This document shows, piece after piece, positions 52,262 through 60,695 of a stretch of 64,000 nucleotides of DNA (positions are counted from its first letter, which is position 1; every line of letters begins with the position of its first letter). The stretch comes from Paenibacillus paeoniae (GTDB lineage Bacteria; Bacillota; Bacilli; Paenibacillales; Paenibacillaceae): positions 744,001 to 808,000 of the forward strand of contig NZ_QUBQ01000001.1 in NCBI RefSeq assembly GCF_003388735.1, read 5' to 3'. The notes under the pieces were generated by a model. That model did no database searches. It was not told the DNA's origin and saw only the letters and a list, made by a program, of their open reading frames with translations. The position numbers and the translations under genes are program-made.

Positions 52262-52294
52262 AGTCGCCTACGTTCGTCGGTAGGCGACTTTTTT
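52262..52294 (+). terminator. Terminator of yhaN overlapping a convergent gene
   Basis: AGTCGCCTAC (52262-52271) and GTAGGCGACT (52280-52289) form a perfect 10-bp stem with T tract to 52294. The same bases encode the last residues (VAYRRT and stop) of the minus-strand permease gene. Confidence 0.85.
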
Positions 52295-53314
52295 GCGTAT
52301 GATCAGGACCAGCCACCCAAGGCTAATAAGACCGAATAGCGGGTACAATGTCGAGAGCAGCGTACCGAAGCCGATCTGGCTGGCCAGGTAGCAAATAATA
52401 AGCACGCCTAGCGTCAGCAGCTCACGTGACCATTTCATCCGTTCCTGCAACTGGAGGGTCAAGCCGTAAATATCGGCAATCAAGGTTGTGAAAATTTCGG
52501 CAAAAATCAGGAAAATATAAATGAATTGCACATAGTAGCCCAGTTGTCTGGCAATGCCCCCCATCGGAATCGCAAACTGTTGGATACCCGGCATATGAAC
52601 AGACAAAGCGATATGGCCGGCGAGCAGCATAAAGCCGATCCCGATCCCTCCGACCCAGGAGCCGATGACAATCGTTTTCCTGTCGCCGATTTCAGCGCCC
52701 AGCGGGACGAGCACGGCTTGTGCAAGAGAGAGGTTAAAGGCGGTATAGAGGAAAGGGGAGGCCCATGCGGCCCAAGGCGAATAATCGGTGACCAGCGTCA
52801 TGAACTTGTCCGATCCGGGTGTTCGGAACGTATCGATCATCACGAGCACTGTGAATAGAAGCATGACGGGCACCACGATTGCATTGACAGTCAGGATAGC
52901 CTTCATCCCCTTGCGCAATAGAAAGAAGCTGGCTACCATCGTAATGAGGAGACCGGCTTGATAGGAGATATTCCAGTGTTCGTAAAAGATTGTGCCTGCG
53001 CCGGCCAGCATGACGGCAGTGACCCCAAGCAGGATGACCAGCATGAAATGGCTGATCAGTCGTCCATAACGGTCGCCGAACAGCGCTTTGTTCAAGTCCT
53101 CATAGGATTTCGCGCGAATCTCACTGGCGAGCAGCATCATTTTGGTTCCTAACCAAATAAAGAGAACAGTTGCCAATGCGATCGTTATAGAACCCCAATA
53201 GCCGAATCTCGTAAAAAACTGCAAAATTTCTTGTCCGGTGGCAAATCCAGCGCCAACGATGGTTCCCATATAAGTTGAAGCTATTTGCAATACTTTGCCT
53301 GTCCGCTTCTGCAT
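52268..53314 (-). CDS. YkvI-like membrane transporter
   Basis: A 348-residue integral membrane protein with about ten helices. STYMGTIVGAGFATGQEILQFF near the N-terminus is the substrate/ion-binding unwound helix typical of the LeuT-fold YkvI family. The ATG at 53314 follows GGAGG by nine bases; the longer frame begins with TTG inside that region. The substrate is unknown. Its coding end doubles as the terminator of yhaN. Confidence 0.8.
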   Translation of the reverse strand: MQKRTGKVLQIASTYMGTIVGAGFATGQEILQFFTRFGYWGSITIALATVLFIWLGTKMMLLASEIRAKSYEDLNKALFGDRYGRLISHFMLVILLGVTAVMLAGAGTIFYEHWNISYQAGLLITMVASFFLLRKGMKAILTVNAIVVPVMLLFTVLVMIDTFRTPGSDKFMTLVTDYSPWAAWASPFLYTAFNLSLAQAVLVPLGAEIGDRKTIVIGSWVGGIGIGFMLLAGHIALSVHMPGIQQFAIPMGGIARQLGYYVQFIYIFLIFAEIFTTLIADIYGLTLQLQERMKWSRELLTLGVLIICYLASQIGFGTLLSTLYPLFGLISLGWLVLIIRKKVAYRRT

Positions 53315-53426
53315 CCTGCCTGTCCTCCGATCCAACTGCCTTCTCTATTAAGAAGGTATGTCCAAGGAGGGACAGGCATGACATAATTATTGGAATTTGG
53401 CTCGTGTGACTTCATGTCAAGGGGGA

Positions 53427-54092
53427 TCAACCGTGTGCGATCAACTTCATCGCGACAATCTTGTCCAGATCGGGATTGACGTCCAGCTTAAGCGTTGCGC
53501 CATCCGCGTCATAGATGAGGAGATAGTCGGAGCGGGAGTCTGGTTTTCCGAGTTCCTTCAGCGCTTTATCCGAATCGTCGCCAATTCGAAGTCCGCTTAG
53601 GCCGGCCAGCGTATCGGCGCCAAATACTTCGACGAAATGCACGAAGCCGCCAGAATCCAGACCGATGGAGAAACCGTCGTACTCCAGTACATGTATCGAT
53701 TCGGCGTCCTCCTCGAGATGGTAGCTGTCTTCCGCTTGGCCGAAGTAGCTGTGGATCACTTCGTTGGTGTCGCCAATCGCGACACCTTTCAGCCGGGGAC
53801 TGTTCAGGTTCCAATGATGAGAGTGGCTGGAGCTTCCAGGGCCGGTCTTATTCAGCGAAGAGGTTTCCGTTGAAGCTTCTTTGTCTGGATTGTGCGAAGC
53901 AGGGGGAGCAGTTGCTCCGTTCTTCTGGTCATAGGACTTCTGAGGACTGTCGATGACAAGCCCGTCGTTATGCTGCAACTCGTTGCCGCTTTGCTTGTCA
54001 GGGCTTTGACAGGCGGATAAACCTACTGTAAAAGCAAGAGCAGGGACAAGCAGCAGGCGATGATAATGTTGAGCGTTCCGAAATAGGTTCAT
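53427..54092 (-). CDS. Lipoprotein of unknown function
   Basis: A 221-residue lipoprotein; GLSAC places the lipid-modified cysteine at residue 28. A low-complexity serine/asparagine/lysine stretch (about 30-85) acts as a linker. The C-terminal 130 residues contain two similar units, GVAIGDTNEVIHSYFGQAEDSY and GLRIGDDSDKALKELGKPDSRS, each shaped like the small SmpA/DUF4309-type repeat. GGAGG precedes the ATG. It is monocistronic and divergent from xpt. Confidence 0.65.
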   Translation of the reverse strand: MNLFRNAQHYHRLLLVPALAFTVGLSACQSPDKQSGNELQHNDGLVIDSPQKSYDQKNGATAPPASHNPDKEASTETSSLNKTGPGSSSHSHHWNLNSPRLKGVAIGDTNEVIHSYFGQAEDSYHLEEDAESIHVLEYDGFSIGLDSGGFVHFVEVFGADTLAGLSGLRIGDDSDKALKELGKPDSRSDYLLIYDADGATLKLDVNPDLDKIVAMKLIAHG

Positions 54093-54222
54093 AAGCGCTC
54101 CTCCGAATCTTGTTTCTCATGTATATAAACGTTGTTTGGAGGGGGAAAGTTGCTTCTTTCTCCATGAAATGGTTCTCATTTTTCACACGCATTACAAGGA
54201 TCGGTATAGTGCTGCAGCAAAC

Positions 54223-54251
54223 TTGACATGACAGGTTGCGCATTTTACCCT
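54223..54251 (+). promoter_or_regulatory. Candidate promoter of the xanthine phosphoribosyltransferase gene
   Basis: TTGACA (54223-54228) is a perfect -35; 17 bases later TACCCT (54246-54251) is a poor -10. It lies 50 bases before the start. No purine riboswitch is seen between it and the gene. Confidence 0.4.
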
Positions 54252-54299
54252 GCTTATGGTACGTTATCGAAAAGGGATTTTTGGCGGAGGTCATTACGA

Positions 54300-54869
54300 A
54301 TGGAAAAGTTAAAGCAACGTATATTGGAAGAGTCGTCAGTCTTGTCGAGTGATGTGCTTCGCATGGATGCCATCATCAATCATCAGGTTGATCCGGCGCT
54401 AACGATGGAGATGGGACAGGAATTCGCCAAAAGATTCGCGGAACAGTCGATTACTAAGGTCATTACGGTAGAATCATCCGGGATTCCTGCCGCGTTCGCT
54501 GCAGCCTATGTGCTGGGCGTGCCGCTTGTCTTCGCAAGAAGGAAGAAGACGCTGATTGCAGATCCTGACGTTTATATGGAGCGTGTGCCTTCTTTTACGA
54601 AGGGCATAGTTACGGATATTATGGTTTCGAAGCAATTCCTCTCGAGCGACGACCGGCTGCTGTTCATTGATGATATTATTGCCAACGGAGATGCTGCGCG
54701 CGGATTGATCAAAATCATCGAGCGCTCCGGTGCGACGCTGGTCGGCATGGGCATCGTGGTAGAGAAGTCGTTCCAGGCAGGCGCCAGAACTCTTCGGGAG
54801 CAAGGAGTTCGGGTGGAGTCGCTCGTCAAGATCGCTTCGCTCGACAACGGAGAAATTAAATTTGAGTAA
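54300..54869 (+). CDS. xpt: Xanthine phosphoribosyltransferase
   Basis: A 189-residue purine salvage enzyme converting xanthine and PRPP to XMP. VESSGIPAAFAAAYVLGVPLVFARRKK and the PRPP loop LLFIDDIIANGDAARGLI are the family marks, and length matches B. subtilis Xpt. The ATG at 54300 follows GGAGG by nine bases. In B. subtilis xpt is in an operon with pbuX under a purine riboswitch; here it stands alone and neither is found. Confidence 0.92.
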   Translation: MEKLKQRILEESSVLSSDVLRMDAIINHQVDPALTMEMGQEFAKRFAEQSITKVITVESSGIPAAFAAAYVLGVPLVFARRKKTLIADPDVYMERVPSFTKGIVTDIMVSKQFLSSDDRLLFIDDIIANGDAARGLIKIIERSGATLVGMGIVVEKSFQAGARTLREQGVRVESLVKIASLDNGEIKFE

Positions 54870-54951
54870 GATGTACCAGTGGTATTACTCTTTTCCCGGG
54901 CGATTATTTCGCTTATAATAAAAGGTAAGTGATCGAGGGGAGGCACAAGTA

Positions 54952-55266
54952 ATGGGGAATATGTCTGCTGAGTTTCTTCAAGCTAAACTAACCGATGCGA
55001 AGACGCATTTTGAGAGAGCATTGGATTGCAAGCATACGGAATTTGATGATCTGTATCCTTACATGATTGAGCACCCGCAGTTTTTCTGGTACAAACGTTA
55101 CGTTGCTTGGTCAGAGCTGCTTACAATTGTGAAGCTTTGTGAAGAGCTGTCTGTCGGTTGGCAGGAGCAGTTCACCGAGAAGCAAGCCGAATATATCGGC
55201 AAGCGTGTCATGTCTTCTCGTGTATTGGACGAATGGTACGAGACGAACCGAGAGCATGTGGGTTAA
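54952..55266 (+). CDS. Small conserved-looking protein of unknown function
   Basis: A 104-residue, probably all-helical soluble protein rich in aromatics (YPYMIEHPQFFWYKRYVAWSELL). There is no signal peptide or membrane segment. GGGGAGG precedes the ATG with good spacing and a terminator follows, so it is a real gene. I do not recognise the family. Confidence 0.65.
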   Translation: MGNMSAEFLQAKLTDAKTHFERALDCKHTEFDDLYPYMIEHPQFFWYKRYVAWSELLTIVKLCEELSVGWQEQFTEKQAEYIGKRVMSSRVLDEWYETNREHVG

Positions 55267-55291
55267 GCGTGCAGCGCAACAACAAATATTG

Positions 55292-55331
55292 AACCTCGAT
55301 GATACGCATTATGTGATCGTCGAGGTTTTTT
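55292..55331 (+). terminator. Terminator after the 104-residue protein gene
   Basis: AACCTCGA (55292-55299) pairs with TCGAGGTT (55320-55327), with further pairing inside, followed by TTTT. Confidence 0.75.
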
Positions 55332-55397
55332 AGTATAATAGAAGCTGTAAGCATTTTCTTGTTTCACAGTTTGGGGAAAGGGAGGGAAAGTCCGTTT

Positions 55398-55616
55398 ATG
55401 GTGTCAGAGGAGCAATTGGAGACGTATCGTCAGTCCGGCGAAACCGTAAGAGTTGAGCGGGATGAGATGGAGATCAATGATGTGCTCGGGATCGTCGTCG
55501 CATGGGACGAGACCTCCGTCTTGGTGCGCAAACGAAGTCGCCGTGTCGTAAAGCTAAGCAGGACCTACCGTTATGTGCCGATCTCGGAGGAACGTATGTC
55601 TTCGCCGTCCGTATAA
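55398..55616 (+). CDS. Small basic protein of unknown function
   Basis: A 72-residue protein with a beta-rich pattern (ETVRVERDEMEINDVLGIVVAWDETSVLVRKRSRRVVKLS), similar in shape to small SH3- or Sm-like barrels. The start is uncertain: GGGAGG lies 12 bases before the ATG at 55398, and the longer frame from 55359 has no site. It precedes the zinc-ribbon gene by 31 bases on the same strand and may be in one operon with it. Confidence 0.5.
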   Translation: MVSEEQLETYRQSGETVRVERDEMEINDVLGIVVAWDETSVLVRKRSRRVVKLSRTYRYVPISEERMSSPSV

Positions 55617-55647
55617 AGCTTGAAGTACAAAAAGCAGGAGTGATCGT

Positions 55648-56139
55648 ATGAAGTGTCCAGTATGCGATGATGTACGTATGAGAGAAGTTGTCAAGGACGA
55701 TGTCCTGATTGACGTATGCCCGGAATGCAAGGGCGTGTGGCTGGATCGGGGAGAACTGGAGAAGCTGATGCAAGGCGTGCGCGAAGTCCGTCAGGACTAT
55801 GAGCGAATGGAGCAGCTGCATATCGATCCAGCATCGGGTCAGCCGGCGCAACAGTCTGGGCCGTATGGTCAGCCTTCCCAGCCATCGACTGGCTATGGGC
55901 AGCAAGGTGCCAGCGGCGGCTACGGCCAGCCGCAACAAGGCGGATATGGCGCACCGCAAGGCGGTCCCGGTTATGGAGGACCGCAGGGTGGGTATGATTC
56001 CGGCCAGCAAACGTACAATCAAGGGTATCCGCAGCCAGGTTACGGCCAGAAGCAAGGCCAACAGGGTTATGACAAATACGGAAGGCCGTATAAGAAGAAA
56101 AAAACGGTGCTGGATGTATTAGGCGACTTGTTTGATTAA
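55648..56139 (+). CDS. Zinc-ribbon (TFIIB-type) protein with Gly/Gln/Tyr-rich tail
   Basis: A 163-residue protein. Residues 1-45 form a zinc ribbon (CPVC and CPECKGVWLDRGELEKL), the zf-TFIIB domain found in many bacterial small proteins. Residues about 65-145 are a low-complexity tail of YGQP, GGYG and GPGYGG repeats, then a basic end KYGRPYKKKKTVLDVLGDLFD. Such tails are disordered and can drive condensation; that is inference here. AGGAG precedes the ATG. Confidence 0.75.
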   Translation: MKCPVCDDVRMREVVKDDVLIDVCPECKGVWLDRGELEKLMQGVREVRQDYERMEQLHIDPASGQPAQQSGPYGQPSQPSTGYGQQGASGGYGQPQQGGYGAPQGGPGYGGPQGGYDSGQQTYNQGYPQPGYGQKQGQQGYDKYGRPYKKKKTVLDVLGDLFD

Positions 56140-56154
56140 TGGTTAGGGCAAAGC

Positions 56155-56195
56155 AAGCTTTCCACTGCGGCGGAGATCGCAGGGAAAGCTTTTTT
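56155..56195 (+). terminator. Terminator after the zinc-ribbon gene
   Basis: AAGCTTTCC and CTGCG (56155-56169) pair with CGCAG and GGAAAGCTT (56178-56191) with one bulge, followed by a T run. Confidence 0.75.
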
Positions 56196-56214
56196 GTTGC
56201 AACCGGAATATTTT

Positions 56215-56245
56215 TGTATCGAAATGTGACCGATTGACGTCTATA
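56215..56245 (+). promoter_or_regulatory. Candidate ECF-type promoter
   Basis: TGTATC (56215-56220), 17 bases, then CGTCTATA (56238-56245). This resembles ECF promoters of the SigX/SigM type (TGTAAC-N16/17-CGTC). It stands 32 bases before an ECF sigma gene and suggests autoregulation. The -35 is inexact. Confidence 0.4.
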
Positions 56246-56276
56246 GGTGTGTTTAGGGAAAGGGGGTTCCGTGCAT

Positions 56277-56768
56277 ATGCAAAGCAACTCGCTCCGGCCG
56301 GGCGTGGACTTTACAGAGAGTTACAGGAAACATGGCTTGATGCTGTACAAATTGGCAATGGTGCATCTGGGTCGTTCGCAAGATGCCGAGGAAGCTATGC
56401 AAGAGGCATTTATGAAGCTGCTGTACCGCGCGCCTGCATTCCGGGATGATGAGCATGAGAAGGCATGGCTGATCCGGGTAATGACCAACCATTGCCGCAA
56501 TATACGCCGCAGTTCCTGGTTCAGGCGCGTCATTCAAAGGGCAGAGATGCCAGAAATTAGAGGTAATAGCGAGATGCAGCCGTTGATGGAGCTTGTGCTT
56601 GCACTGCCCCTCCGCTATAGGAGCGTTATTCACCTTTACTACTATGAAGATTACAGCGTAAAGGAAATAGCCGATATTCTGCATATTAGCGAGTCGGCAG
56701 CGAAGATGCGGCTGAATCGGGGCAGAATGCGATTAAAGTTGGATTTGGAAGGAGAGGGACATACATGA
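56277..56768 (+). CDS. ECF-type RNA polymerase sigma factor
   Basis: A 163-residue sigma-70 family factor. Region 2 has LYKLAMVHLGRSQDAEEAMQEAFMKLLYRAP, and region 4 has LPLRYRSVIHLYYYEDYSVKEIADILHISESAAKMRLNRGRMRLK. The ATG at 56277 is ten bases from AAAGGGGG; a GTG at 56271 is an alternative. It overlaps the next gene by four bases, the usual arrangement of sigma and anti-sigma. Confidence 0.88.
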   Translation: MQSNSLRPGVDFTESYRKHGLMLYKLAMVHLGRSQDAEEAMQEAFMKLLYRAPAFRDDEHEKAWLIRVMTNHCRNIRRSSWFRRVIQRAEMPEIRGNSEMQPLMELVLALPLRYRSVIHLYYYEDYSVKEIADILHISESAAKMRLNRGRMRLKLDLEGEGHT

Positions 56769-57694
56769 ATCGGCAAGATTACCAAGATGCGATGGAATCC
56801 ATCGTGCCGGATCCCGGCATGGAGGAGCGGCTTGCGGGGGCAGTCGCCATCCCACAGAAGCGTCGCTATCCCCGCACATTCGTATACGGTACCGCATGCT
56901 TGGTGGCGATTTGTTTTGTTGTTTGGGCGGTTGCTCAGTATAGTCTTGACCGAGGAGAGACTTTGGGTGCGATGGTCCCCCCGGTGGATGCTGTTGTTAT
57001 CCCCAAGATGAAGCTGCCGAAGAAAAGTAACGCAATGGCAGATATGATCGGGCTGGTCGTCTATGAAGGCAGCATCTACACGCAGACAAGCACACGATTG
57101 ACGCCAGCCGATGCGAAGCTGCTGCGAGGCGAGCGGCTTGGTCGGACGAAGGGCGGAATCGATGAGTGGAGCAAAAAAACGGATTATGAAGAGCTGGCTT
57201 CCAGCATCGGACAAGTGGATATTTTTGCGGTGAATGGCTATGATGAGAGCTTTCGTATTATGTCCTATCATGAAGAGAACGGAGAGATTTATGCCGAGCT
57301 GTACGAGTGCTTGAATGGAATTACGATTCATTCGGGGGAGGATCTGATTGGAAAGCTGCGACTGAAAAATCGTGTGCAATCGGTGAACTGGCAGCCCTAT
57401 GACGCTTGGTACTATAGCAAGCCTGAGTTCGGAGAGCTGGCATCAAATGAGTTTGTTGATTCATTTGTTGCGGCACTGTACGAAGCGAAGCCATTCGACC
57501 GGGATGGGTTGAATACAGACGGTATTTATGAACGGGATAAGCATCTTCAGAAAATGCTGTTTCTGACACTGGAAGACGGAACGGAGGTGCGGTTGTGGCT
57601 GTTCCCGGACAACTATGTGATGTATGTTGGCGCGCCCGTTTTTTTTCAGGTGGAGGAGCAAGCTTTCCGGGCTCTGTGGGATCAGATGTTGTAA
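56765..57694 (+). CDS. Probable membrane anti-sigma factor
   Basis: A 309-residue protein. The first 35 residues are cytoplasmic and short for a zinc anti-sigma domain, with no HxxxCxxC motif. One helix spans about 36-58 (TFVYGTACLVAICFVVWAVAQYS). The remaining 250 residues are external and beta-rich, resembling DUF4179-type partners of ECF factors. Its role as anti-sigma is inferred from the ATGA overlap with the sigma gene and the topology. Confidence 0.7.
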   Translation: MNRQDYQDAMESIVPDPGMEERLAGAVAIPQKRRYPRTFVYGTACLVAICFVVWAVAQYSLDRGETLGAMVPPVDAVVIPKMKLPKKSNAMADMIGLVVYEGSIYTQTSTRLTPADAKLLRGERLGRTKGGIDEWSKKTDYEELASSIGQVDIFAVNGYDESFRIMSYHEENGEIYAELYECLNGITIHSGEDLIGKLRLKNRVQSVNWQPYDAWYYSKPEFGELASNEFVDSFVAALYEAKPFDRDGLNTDGIYERDKHLQKMLFLTLEDGTEVRLWLFPDNYVMYVGAPVFFQVEEQAFRALWDQML

Positions 57695-57715
57695 TGAAAC
57701 AAGAAACTTTATAAG

Positions 57716-57767
57716 AGCGATGATCGCTTGTCTGACCTTTGTAGAGGACTTGCGATCATCGCTATTT
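57716..57767. terminator. Terminator between convergent genes
   Basis: AGCGATGATCGC (57716-57727) and GCGATCATCGCT (57752-57763) form a perfect 12-bp stem, followed by ATTTT. It can serve the anti-sigma gene and, in reverse, the VOC gene. Confidence 0.75.
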
Positions 57768-57790
57768 TATAGTTATGTCAGAATCTGCAC

Positions 57791-58189
57791 TTACCGAATG
57801 TGAATGTGCGGAGTGTAGCTGGAGATTTCGACCAAATTTTGATCAGGATCTCGAATATAGATGGATGTAATCGGTCCTAGAGCTCCTGTTCGCTGAACGG
57901 GCCCCAATTCAATTGGTACGCCTTTAAGTTCCAGATACCTCTGCACTTCCGCAGGCGTTGATTCTGTAATGAGGCAGAAATCGCCGGAACCGGGTACTGG
58001 ATATTTAGCTTTTGGATCAATTTCTTTACCGACTTCCTGAAAATTAATTTTTTGTTGACCGAATTTCGCTGCTTTTCGATTTTGGCCGAACGTCTCAATT
58101 TCCATGCCCAACACATCGCCATAAAATCGGATGGACTGCTCGATGCTAGCTACTGTCAGCACAAGATGATCGTATCTTAAGATTTTCAT
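57791..58189 (-). CDS. VOC family protein (glyoxalase/dioxygenase fold)
   Basis: A 132-residue vicinal oxygen chelate protein. RYDHLVLTVASIEQSIRFYGDVLGMEI opens the fold with a metal-binding histidine, and IYIRDPDQNLVEISSY closes it with the usual glutamate. The middle KYPVPGSGDFCLIT supplies another strand but not a clear second histidine. The ATG at 58189 follows GGAGG by ten bases. The substrate is unknown. Confidence 0.82.
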   Translation of the reverse strand: MKILRYDHLVLTVASIEQSIRFYGDVLGMEIETFGQNRKAAKFGQQKINFQEVGKEIDPKAKYPVPGSGDFCLITESTPAEVQRYLELKGVPIELGPVQRTGALGPITSIYIRDPDQNLVEISSYTPHIHIR

Positions 58190-58254
58190 TGGATGGTACC
58201 CTCCGTTCATTTATAAACAGGATATGAAATGGAAGCCTTAAAGGTCGAGTAAAT

Positions 58255-58297
58255 AAAAAAGGTTCGTAAATCGCTGCAAGAGCAATTTCACGAACCT
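58255..58297 (-). terminator. Terminator of the tRNA-Leu gene
   Basis: On the minus strand AGGTTCGT (58297-58290) pairs with ACGAACCT (58267-58260), with further ATTGC/GCGAT pairing inside, then a T run. Confidence 0.8.
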
Positions 58298-58310
58298 GTT
58301 TGTTTGTGGT

Positions 58311-58397
58311 TGGTGCGGTCGAGAGGACTCGAACCTCCACGGCTGTTACACCACTAGAACCTGAATCTAGCGCGTCTGCCAATTCCGCCACGACCGC
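58311..58397 (-). tRNA. tRNA-Leu (anticodon CAG)
   Basis: An 87-base class II tRNA with encoded CCA. The acceptor stem pairs GCGGTCG with CGACCGC; the discriminator is A. The anticodon loop TTCAGGT lies between CTAGA and TCTAG, giving CAG, which reads CUG leucine codons. The T arm is GAGGTTCGAGTCCTC, and a long variable arm is present as expected for leucine. It is a single, isolated tRNA gene. Confidence 0.95.
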
Positions 58398-58422
58398 ATG
58401 TGTTGTTGTGTCAACATGAAAT

Positions 58423-58451
58423 AATGTATCACAAAGCGAAAGTTGGGTCAA
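58423..58451 (-). promoter_or_regulatory. Promoter of the tRNA-Leu gene
   Basis: On the minus strand TTGACC (58451-58446) and TACATT (58428-58423) are separated by 17 bases, about 25 bases before the tRNA. Confidence 0.7.
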
Positions 58452-58636
58452 GCATTGTTTTTATTACTTTGAAGATCTTTTATTTTTAAAATGTTGAAAG
58501 GGTGGACCAAGCATGAATCACAGCTATTAAGGCTAGCTTATGAAGGAGAGAATAAGCTGGCTCGTCAACTGGATGGTATGAAATGATGACAACTGGATGA
58601 TGTCAAAGCATAAACCTTCTATTACAATTTGTAATT

Positions 58637-58655
58637 GAGAATAATAATCATTAAC
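58637..58655. promoter_or_regulatory. Fur box
   Basis: GAGAATAATAATCATTAAC matches the 19-bp Fur consensus GATAATGATAATCATTATC at 16 positions. It overlaps the likely -10 region (TTACAA at 58622 as -35) and lies 25 bases before the siderophore-binding protein gene, so iron repression is expected. Confidence 0.8.
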
Positions 58656-58680
58656 GGTAAAGCCAAGGAGGAGCAATTTC

Positions 58681-59640
58681 ATGAAGAAGTATCAAATGTT
58701 CGCGGTTATTATGCTGTGCTTCAGTATAGCGCTAACGGGTTGTGGGTCGAATAAAAATGCGACACCGTCCGATCATGGATCCAATCAGGGCACAACAGTG
58801 GAAAACGGAGCAGCTGGAGCCAGTGTCCAACATGAGTGGGGAACTTGGCAGGAGGATCAAGTCCCGCAGAAGGTCGTTACACTGGACTTTTCGTTTATTG
58901 ACACGTTGACAAGCCTAGGTGTAGTACCGGCTGGCAATGCGGGAGTAGGCACAACTAAAATACCGGAATACCTGCAAGGCTTAATTAAATCGGAAGTAAC
59001 GGATATAGGCGAGCGCAAAGCCCCTAACCTGGAGGTTATCCAATCGCTCAAGCCTGATCTGATCATCGCCAGTGTGGATCGTCATAGCATGATTCGTGCC
59101 GAGCTTGAAGGCATCGCTTCTACAGTTGCTTTTGACGATGTTAGCTATACACAAGTGTTGGATAATGTTAAAAGCATCGGCGAGCTTCTGGGCAAGCAAG
59201 CGGAAGCAGAGAAAGTGATCTCTGATTTGACCGCCAAAATCGATGATGTGAAGGGGAAAGTTGAAGGCCAGCCTTCAATTATTGTCGCAGGATTTTTTGA
59301 TGACGAGTTTACGGTATGGATCAAGGACTCCTTTATCGGTTCGTTGCTCAGCAGCACTGGAGTTGATTATGCTTACAACGGGGAGATTTCGAAGCTTGAG
59401 GGCAAAGGCGAAGGCAGCAAGCTGACGCTGGAGCGTGTACATGAGATCAACCCGGACTATATTATGGTCTACGGTGACAGCACGGAGAAACTTAAATCCA
59501 ATCCGTTGTATCAAGATCTGAAATCTGTGAAGGACGGACATTTTATTGAGGTAGACCGCAATTTGTGGGCGCGTGGACGCGGACCGATCGCGGCGAGCAA
59601 CATTTTGGATGAACTTCTTCTCCATCTGAAAGCAGAATAG
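58681..59640 (+). CDS. Iron-siderophore ABC transporter substrate-binding lipoprotein
   Basis: A 319-residue lipoprotein; ALTGC places the modified cysteine at residue 21. The mature part is a class III (helical-backbone) binding protein: VVTLDFSFIDTLTSLGVVPAG, LEVIQSLKPDLIIAS and the end IAASNILDELLLHL are typical of FecB/FeuA/YfmC relatives. AGGAGGAG precedes the ATG. The Fur box upstream and FecCD permeases downstream fix its role in ferric siderophore or ferric citrate uptake; the ligand is not known. Confidence 0.92.
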   Translation: MKKYQMFAVIMLCFSIALTGCGSNKNATPSDHGSNQGTTVENGAAGASVQHEWGTWQEDQVPQKVVTLDFSFIDTLTSLGVVPAGNAGVGTTKIPEYLQGLIKSEVTDIGERKAPNLEVIQSLKPDLIIASVDRHSMIRAELEGIASTVAFDDVSYTQVLDNVKSIGELLGKQAEAEKVISDLTAKIDDVKGKVEGQPSIIVAGFFDDEFTVWIKDSFIGSLLSSTGVDYAYNGEISKLEGKGEGSKLTLERVHEINPDYIMVYGDSTEKLKSNPLYQDLKSVKDGHFIEVDRNLWARGRGPIAASNILDELLLHLKAE

Positions 59641-59666
59641 GTTATGCAAGTAAGGAGATTGGATAG

Positions 59667-60695
59667 ATGAGCATCGTAAAGAAAGAGCGGCGGGGACTGC
59701 AGTCTGCAGTATCCCTGCGGCTGCTTTTTGCCATTCTGGCCCTATTGTTGATAGGCGTGGCTTGCCTGACCGTTACGTTCAAGGTGAACGGCTTTGCCTG
59801 GAAGCCGCTATTTTTCCCTTCCTCTGATACGAAGGATGTATTGCTGAATTATACCGTATGGCATATCCGTATGCCCCGACTGCTGCTGGCAGTCTCTTTG
59901 GGAGGGACGCTGGCGATAGCAGGCTGTCTCTTGCAGGCGATGACCCGCAATTTTCTTGCCGATCCCGAGATTATGGGACTGAATCAGGGTGCTTCATGCT
60001 TTGCAGTTGCGTCACTGATGATATGGGGCGGCGTGAATAGCGCTGATGTCATTCTGGTTGCTGCATTGTGCGGAGCAACGGCCAGCGGCGTCCTTATTTA
60101 TTTCTTTTCCCGCTTTAGCGGAAGCGATCCCTCCAAGCTCGTACTCGCTGGGGTGGCAATCAGTGCGTTTATGGGTGCACTGACGACCGGCATTATTTTA
60201 TTATTTGAAACCCAATTGACTGAAATTTTATATTGGATGGCCGGCAAGCTGTCGGGAGCAGAGTGGAGAGACAATTATTTGGTATGGCTGCTTGGCATTC
60301 CAGCGGTCATTGTAGCCTATCTGCTAGCGAATACGTTGAATGTTCTGATGCAAGGCGAAGAAATCGCCAGCGGGCTGGGCATCCATATTAAGCGAATCCG
60401 CGGAGTATTAGGATTGCTCATTATCGTATTGACAGGCAGTGCGGTCGCTGTAGCGGGACCGATCGGGTTTATCGGACTGATTGTTCCCCATATGGCGAGA
60501 CGACTAGGCGGCATCAGCTATCGCATTATGATTCCGTTGTCCGCGCTGCTGGGAGCACTGCTTCTGTCATCGGCGGATTTTGCGGCACAATGGCTCTTCT
60601 ATCCTGCCGATATTCCGGTGGGTATCATAACCGCTATTTTAGGCGTTCCATTCTTCCTTTATTTGCTGCGACGCAGAGAAGGAGGACGAACATGA
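59667..60695 (+). CDS. FecCD-family iron-siderophore permease, subunit 1
   Basis: A 342-residue permease with about nine or ten helices. RMPRLLLAVSLGGTLAIAGCLLQAMTRNFLADPEIMGLNQGA is the FecCD signature, and GPIGFIGLIVPHMAR the cytoplasmic ATPase-coupling loop. AAGGAG precedes the ATG. It forms a heterodimer with the next gene product. Confidence 0.93.
   Translation: MSIVKKERRGLQSAVSLRLLFAILALLLIGVACLTVTFKVNGFAWKPLFFPSSDTKDVLLNYTVWHIRMPRLLLAVSLGGTLAIAGCLLQAMTRNFLADPEIMGLNQGASCFAVASLMIWGGVNSADVILVAALCGATASGVLIYFFSRFSGSDPSKLVLAGVAISAFMGALTTGIILLFETQLTEILYWMAGKLSGAEWRDNYLVWLLGIPAVIVAYLLANTLNVLMQGEEIASGLGIHIKRIRGVLGLLIIVLTGSAVAVAGPIGFIGLIVPHMARRLGGISYRIMIPLSALLGALLLSSADFAAQWLFYPADIPVGIITAILGVPFFLYLLRRREGGRT

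Noticed and set aside
54093..54299. Purine riboswitch before xpt
   Set aside because: The conserved core segments of the purine aptamer could not be found in this leader.
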